From NCBI GenBank assembly GCA_025529335.1, contig JAMYHX010000155.1, positions 1 through 64,000 on the forward strand: a stretch of 64,000 nt of DNA. Direction: 5' to 3'. This DNA comes from Rhizopus sp. PT2906 (lineage: Eukaryota > Mucoromycota > Mucoromycetes > Mucorales > Rhizopodaceae). The notes under the pieces were generated by a model, which saw nothing but the letters and a program-made list of their open reading frames with translations, had not been told where the DNA came from and did no database searches. Below, in pieces: positions 58,725-64,000 of the stretch (positions are counted from its first letter, which is position 1; every line of letters starts with the position of its first letter). Position numbers and translations under genes: made by a program.

Positions 58725-60570
58725 AGCAACAATATGCTGTACAGTCATTCCACCTTCAACGGATAACTTTTTGAGAAAATAAATTAGTCACTTTGTTTTA
58801 TTTTTCATTTGAAACGATTATAACTCATACAGAGTACTTGAAAGATGCAGCCTTCAGTGAGTCTTTTCTTTCTTATCCTATGTTGATAGAAAAGTTAAAA
58901 AATGAAGATATTCATATGAAGAAGGCAAATATAAAATGGGACTGTGTTTGCTATTCAGTGCAGGATAAAGCTAGGTCTTTTGATCTAAAAGATTGAAAAG
59001 TGTACGAGCACATCAATCGCAACAAAGCAATTGAGCATTCACACTCAAACAGTGCAGAGATGGATTAAGCAGTTTAATAGGCTGCAAGTGTATCTTGGCC
59101 ATAGAGTATAAAACGAATAACTTCACATAACTTAGAAAAAGGTATAAAAAGAAGGAAATCTGCTCTTATCCCTCTTTTTCTCTCTTTCTTTTCTCTCTAT
59201 ATTTCTTCTCTTCTACTCTTTCTGGTGGTTCTCTTTGGTCAAGGTAAGTTTTTTATAAACTGACTCAGCATGGCGATGATTGTGCGTTCAAGGGTTTCTA
59301 TATGATCTCTTTTTATGATGCTCAACACGTATTCTGGACTGACAACGATCGTTCGTTTCATCACTCAACTGGAGGCTTTCGGACAGCCAAAAGGAGAGTT
59401 ATGGACATTCGATTGGAATCCTTACAGGGAGCTAGTGGCTAGTTGGGAGCTAATTATCTGAGATCACAGCTGTGACAGATTATTTGATTATGCTTCCTGC
59501 TGTGTGGCTGGCGCAGTGGGGCACATAAGCTAGTTAACAATTGACAGGGCTCAGCTAATGCATACCCCAACGGTACGTCTGCTACTGCGGGTCTTTGCAG
59601 GCTGCTCTGGTATTTGATGTGATGGTTTTTATGGGTGCCTGGTCCCTTGTTCTGATGGTCAATGGCCGACCTAAAGAATATCGCCACAGTAGCAATCAAA
59701 ACCTTTAAAAGTCTTTTGGCATCGTTACTGGCCTTTTTTTCTTCTTTTTTAGGTTTTCTTTGCAAAACATTGGTTTTTGGGAATAATCTTTAATATTGCT
59801 TTTTTTAAATCACAGAGTTACTATATTAAAGATATGCCACAGCATCAGAACTGTATCAATGCCCAATGGATACAGTCGCACCCTTATTACGCATAGTTGA
59901 TCAAATTGACACTAAGATGCTCACAAGAAACCAAGCTACAGTGGAAATAATGAGAATGGATTTAATGAATGTAGAGCAAAAGTTTGCCAAGGGCTATTCA
60001 TGGTTTAATTCAGAAACTACGCAGGGCTGCTATACAAGAGGATGCCAACGAGGCTCAGCTCTGCATAAGATTCATTGAGCCGTTCTTGTTTGGCCTTTCT
60101 GACGATCCTGACTAGGGGTACTATTTACGTTGGGCGAATGCTAGAATTCTTGAAGCTAAGAAAATTTCTACCAATACATCCGTGTAATGTCCTGATCTCT
60201 GCATAATGAAGTCTCTTGGTCTCAGGTAGCATTATTTGTCGTATTTCTACGTTTATATAGAAGAAAATTACCCCCTTTGTCGTCAAATAAACACTGTATT
60301 TCGTACACAAGCCAAAGCCATTTTAAATACTAACATAATATCTCATATTAAGCCCACAACACTGATTCATTGCATCTATTCTGTAGTAGTTGATGACAAG
60401 ATGCAATTGGTTGACAACATTTATTCTTTCATATAAAGAATCGATCTCTCCTTTTGTGATGAATCTCTTTCTTTTTTCTGTTCATAAGTCACTTATTCCA
60501 TTTGGTTGTATTTATATGTTTCCGAGTTAAAGCTATTATTCGTCAATAATATCGCACTAGAACTTATATC
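58725..60570. other. Gene-poor stretch with a promoter-like leader
   Basis: Plus-strand TATA-like boxes (59107 and 59142) are followed by a long pyrimidine-rich leader and a consensus donor CAAG|gtaagt at 59244, but no coherent coding exon follows. Fragments such as a frame through GQPKGELWTFDWNPYREL (about 59385-59450) and a 70-codon frame at 59866-60078 are not recognised. This could be a non-coding transcript or a decayed gene. Confidence 0.35.
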
Positions 60571-60942
60571 ATGACAAAAGAACAGAGAGTGAATGTTTCC
60601 ATCAGATTTTCTGATAAAGATGTCACAGTTCATCCGTTCATCTGCTTTTTCAAAATACTTGCTGTAAGTTGCATAGCACAAGATCATGATTCAAATTAAG
60701 AATGCATTAACTCACAATGCATATTGAACTTGGGAATATAGATTGTTTGCGAGGAATCTTTGTCAGTGTTGAAGGAACTTAAACAAGAACAAAAAACCAT
60801 TGTACGATCAAAGGGCAAGAAGCGACATCAACTTTGCAGTATTATAAATTCAATCATTATTCGCTTAAATGAAGGAAAGCACACAAATATTGTAGCGCAG
60901 CATGGCCCTATGAACGTGCCTAGCAGTCTAAGATACAACTAA
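60571..60942 (+). CDS. Unrecognised small protein
   Basis: Two exons, 60571-60663 and 60742-60942, joined by a GT-AG intron in phase 0 give 97 aa. It contains FICFFKILA, then a basic region (LKQEQKTIVRSKGKKRHQLC), SIINSIIIRLNEGKHTNIVA and the end GPMNVPSSLRYN. I recognise no domain. It might be a small lineage-specific gene or a remnant of a larger one, since it lies in an otherwise gene-poor interval. Confidence 0.4.
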
Positions 60943-61273
60943 TTTACTTCGATCAAACATGATTATATACCCTTCCACGACTTTATTATCTTCCCCCAAC
61001 GTACCATAGCAATAATAAGTAATTGATCTATAATTTTTAACCTGACATGGCCTGGCTTTGTTAAGGATACTACAGGACATCCCCAGGCCACGCATCAAGC
61101 AGTTTGCATTTTTTGAAACTCCTTAGGCTGTAGGCTACAAGCGCGCTTGAAATTTATATGCAGGCCAACTGGATTCAACTGGCACGGCCAGTAATACGAT
61201 ATGTCATTTTTAATCGGGTGTTAAATAAAGCATGATTTATTCCTGTTTCCTTTCTTTTTTTTGCTTCCACTTT
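60943..61273. other. Intergenic
   Basis: Short spacer before the coiled-coil gene. It has a small inverted repeat (tggcctgg near 61049 and ccaggcca near 61083). Otherwise nothing seen. Confidence 0.5.
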
Positions 61274-63026
61274 ATGTCACTTATAAGCTGTATTCAAGAT
61301 CAAGGTCCTTATTATAGAAAGCTTTCAAAGGACCTAGAAAGCGAAAATAGGGTTATTAGAGAATTGACAATAGCAAGAACAGAGCGCGATAGACTTGCTC
61401 GAGAGGTTGACATTAAACAAGACCAAGTCATTAAACTCGAGAAACAGTCGTAAGTAAGAGAACGTAAAAAAAATGCCGTTCAGTCGTCTTATAGATACTG
61501 AATAGTAAGAAAGAGTTTGAAAGCGTCCGAAAGCTTCGGCATTTATCTTTCAGGTCAGCAGCAGCAACTTTATCCGGCAAAAAGAAAGAGCTAACAGCAA
61601 AAGAAGAGGCCGAATACCAATATGCGTTTGAAAACGAACAACGTGCAAAGCGAGAATTAGAGGGATTACAAGCACAATATAACAGTGTTATCATAAAAGT
61701 GAGTAAACATACCCTCCCTCAGTCTTATCGTGTGAACTCAGCTGGCCTAAAAGGAAAGAGAACTTGAGCAACAGAAGGCTCGCTTTAGTGAATCAAGGGC
61801 TCAGTACAACGCATTATTAGAACAGGTTAGAATTTCAAGAAGAATTAAGTTACACACTGCATAATAACACATGTCTTAGATATTTGAATCTGAAGATCCA
61901 GGATTTCCTGTAGAAGCACAGTTAAGGAAGGATTTGAAGAGTTATTATGAACAAAAAGGATTGGTAATATCAAATCATGAATGTAGTTTGGATCTATGAA
62001 CACTAGTTGATTTAGGCAAGTAGAGACAAACAGAGGTTTGTGAATGCTAGTGATTCACTTGAAAAGACCAGCATTGGCATTAGAAAGGTGATGCAGTTGC
62101 TAGACAGAGTAGTTAATTTTGTGCCATTCGATATATTCGGTGGCTCACTCATTGACGAAGAGCAGATTGTTGGCATAGAAGGTAAAATTGTAAAGTATGC
62201 TGGATATCAAATTTATCAATAAAATATCGTTTATGTGTAGCTGCCAAGAAAAAGATATGGGAAATACAGGGACATTTGAACGCAGCACGAACCTATTTAC
62301 CAGAGATACCTTATCCACATACATTGGACATAGTTACCAATAACCCAATGATGAATATGCCTCTCAACTGGAACTATGTGGATATGACATGGAAAGGTAG
62401 ATTATATATGTCTCTCAGCTCGCTATTTATTAACATTTCTACAAGTCAAAACTACACAGTGTATTGCGATATTGGCTGCAGCCACTCAAAATATAAAAAG
62501 CTCAATGAACTGGATAGAGCAATATAAAACTTATGCTGAAGGTGCAATCGAGAGACTGAAGGCCGCAATTGAGAACACCAAGTTCTCTCTTGAGGAAGAA
62601 CGACGCAGAATAATAGAGGCTGTATTATCAGGGCAATTAAACGGCCAAAATTCCTCCGGCGGTAACTCATCCTCTGATCCTTCTCCTCCTCCTCCTGTTT
62701 ATGAAGCACCGCCTCCAGCAAGAAACCTGCTAGATCAAAATGGCAGCCAAAGCAACGTATTACCGACGATCCCCTCAAACATATCACTATCTTCACCAGC
62801 GATCGAGGCCGCAACACCTGTATACAGTCCAGTAAATGGAACTGCCATGAGCCTAGGAACATCACAAGTATCATCATCGGAATCCTCAAACCATTTACAA
62901 GCACTGAGTCCTTCTCCTGGAAGAACCAATCCTTTCCGAGACAATACTTTAACACCAACAAGCATACAACAGCATCAAGTGAGGAGTAATACCAAGTACA
63001 ACCCAAATAATCCCTTCAACTCGTAA
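61274..63026 (+). CDS. Coiled-coil protein with C-terminal NPF motifs, unknown function
   Basis: Seven exons: 61274-61449, 61554-61698, 61754-61825, 61880-61963, 62016-62181, 62241-62396 and 62482-63026, 447 aa in frame with consensus splice sites. Residues 15-150 are charged heptad-rich coiled coil (RTERDRLAREVDIKQDQVIK; KRELEGLQAQYNSV). A conserved-looking middle follows (FVPFDIFGGSLIDEEQIVGI and WKATQNIKSSMNWIEQYKTY), then a short helix ending RRRIIEAVLSGQ. The last 140 residues are Ser/Pro-rich with PPPPVYEAPPPA and two NPF tripeptides (TNPFRD, NNPFNS at the very end). NPF motifs bind EH domains, so a link to endocytic or vesicle machinery is possible but unproven. The regular exons argue for a real gene. 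Confidence 0.7.
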
Positions 63027-63212
63027 AAAGCGAGCTTTCAAAAACACCAAAAAACAATAGCCTAGTGTCTACAAATGAGAAAGTAAGATATTTATGGGCT
63101 TTTCTAAATAAAACTCTTTTTTGATATCCCATTTTTATTGAATAATACACAGACTAGTTATTAATTTGTACATGAATCCTATTAAAGTATAATTACACTA
63201 TTCTACTTTCTA

Positions 63213-64000
63213 TTATCTTCTTTGCCATCGAAATGGAAGATGAATACGTTTAGAAGAGACTTTAGAGCCCTTTTTGGCTCTTTTCAATCTTTTTTCATAC
63301 AGCTCAAACTGCCTGCCTTTAGCCACAACATTTGGATACCACCACTGATAAACAAATGTTATTGCATATCGTGGTAAGAAGGCTAGGGTGAAGGCAATGA
63401 TAAATGTCATCCAAAACGACCAAGAGCCAAATACCATCTGTGCCATTCCATAAAGAGAAACTGAAGGAAAAGAACCATAGATGACCACCCATAGGAAGGC
63501 GACTAAGAGTTCGATAGTTACAAATACAAACTGCAGCCAAGTCCAGTACCATGTGTTGAACCCAGGAACTAGGTTAGCTAGCACAATCGCTGTTACTGCA
63601 ACAGATGTCGAAAACTGTAGGTTGGACTCAGGCTCACCGTTCGCGTTTGGGTTCGTGTCGTATAAAAAGTAAAAAGAGTAAAAGACGACAAGAGATTGCC
63701 AGATACCGTCAGCAAAGTAGAGCCAAAACCTAAATCGTGTATATAGCTTTCTTTCAATGCCAATCGTGTATACTTGTGGAAGATGCTTCAAATAGGGAGC
63801 AGTTATATCTTGATCAGTAGCACCTATATTTAAACAGTTAGTTATGCATGACTCTCTCTCTATTCATATTAAACACCGTACCAAGGACAACAATAGGCGC
63901 CAGTGTGAAAATGATGTTATAAAGCTGTAAAAAGGAATAATCATAAAAGATGTTGCCTGACCATGAGCTATAGATTTGATACCATAATGAAGGAAAGACC
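63213..64000 (-). CDS. P4-ATPase phospholipid flippase, C-terminal part (partial)
   Basis: 3' end of a Dnf/ATP8-type aminophospholipid flippase; the gene continues beyond the right edge. Exons (minus strand) are beyond 64000 to 63882 and 63823-63213. They encode the C-terminal membrane domain: YNIIFTLAPIVVLGATDQDI, then LPQVYTIGIERKLYTRFRFW and several hydrophobic spans, ending in a Lys/Arg-rich tail. The pattern YN..FT..P....G..DQD followed by LP..Y..G is diagnostic of this family. Such pumps move phosphatidylserine, phosphatidylethanolamine or glucosylceramide across Golgi or plasma membranes; the substrate-determining N-terminal part lies outside the window. Confidence 0.9.

Noticed and set aside
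62452..63006. 184-codon antisense frame in the coiled-coil gene
   Set aside because: Opposite strand of a well-supported final exon; no independent motif.
1..64000. tRNA, rRNA and CRISPR features
   Set aside because: I looked for tRNA B-box-like motifs, rRNA blocks and regularly spaced repeats and saw none that hold up by eye; a covariance-model scan was not possible here.

Overview
The window is nuclear DNA of a filamentous fungus, most probably an early-diverging one of the Mucoromycota (order Mucorales). This is inferred from AT-rich sequence, many 45-80 bp GT-AG introns, fungal-type protein families (Boi-like, Msb1-like, Ams1, Pho80-type cyclin, UPF0658 membrane protein, Gcn4-like bZIP, TALE homeobox) and relics of gene families that I associate with Mucorales. 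Most genes are split, so I rebuilt exons by eye. For nearly every gene the chosen exons add up to an exact multiple of three; this supports the models but is not transcript evidence.

Layout. 0.5-4.2 kb: a kinesin-4 type motor. 4.2-9.3 kb: gene-poor, with two copies of a MITE-like inverted-repeat element, a decayed gene interrupted by one copy, a perfect 22-bp hairpin and a 47-nt poly(T). 9.3-14.3 kb: TALE homeobox regulator and an Msb1/Mug8-like polarity protein. 15.2-18.8 kb: prefoldin subunit 4, mitochondrial NFU1 (convergent, 31 bp apart) and a TDT/SSU1-type transporter. 18.9-26.1 kb: Boi-like SH3-SAM-PH scaffold, F-box/WD40 protein, UPF0658 membrane protein. 28.5-30.8 kb: tandem-PH protein and Gcn4-like bZIP. 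32.6-39.7 kb: a 28-exon vacuolar alpha-mannosidase (AMS1) and ORC1. 40.4-45.7 kb: accessory patch with a broken Fanzor-like (TnpB-related) gene, an HDHD3-like HAD protein, a small secreted cysteine-rich protein and a Tc1/mariner relic. 45.8-55.5 kb: three different DEAD-box helicases (DBP6/DDX51, DBP5/DDX19, DBP8/DDX49) interleaved with a second Fanzor-like scrap, twinfilin and a Pho80-like cyclin. 56.1-64 kb: intronless glycogen phosphorylase, a gene-poor stretch, a small unrecognised gene, a coiled-coil protein with NPF motifs, and the 3' end of a P4-ATPase flippase running off the right edge.

The genes are mostly unrelated housekeeping genes, not an operon or pathway cluster. Loose themes are polarity and cytoskeleton (kinesin, Msb1-like, Boi-like, tandem PH, twinfilin, flippase), glycan and storage-carbohydrate turnover (AMS1, glycogen phosphorylase) and ribosome/mRNP remodelling (three helicases). 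The most unusual observations are a possible one-nucleotide exon in the UPF0658 gene, remains of eukaryotic RNA-guided nuclease-family (Fanzor-like) genes, and a miRNA-like perfect hairpin. No rRNA, tRNA or CRISPR array was seen.
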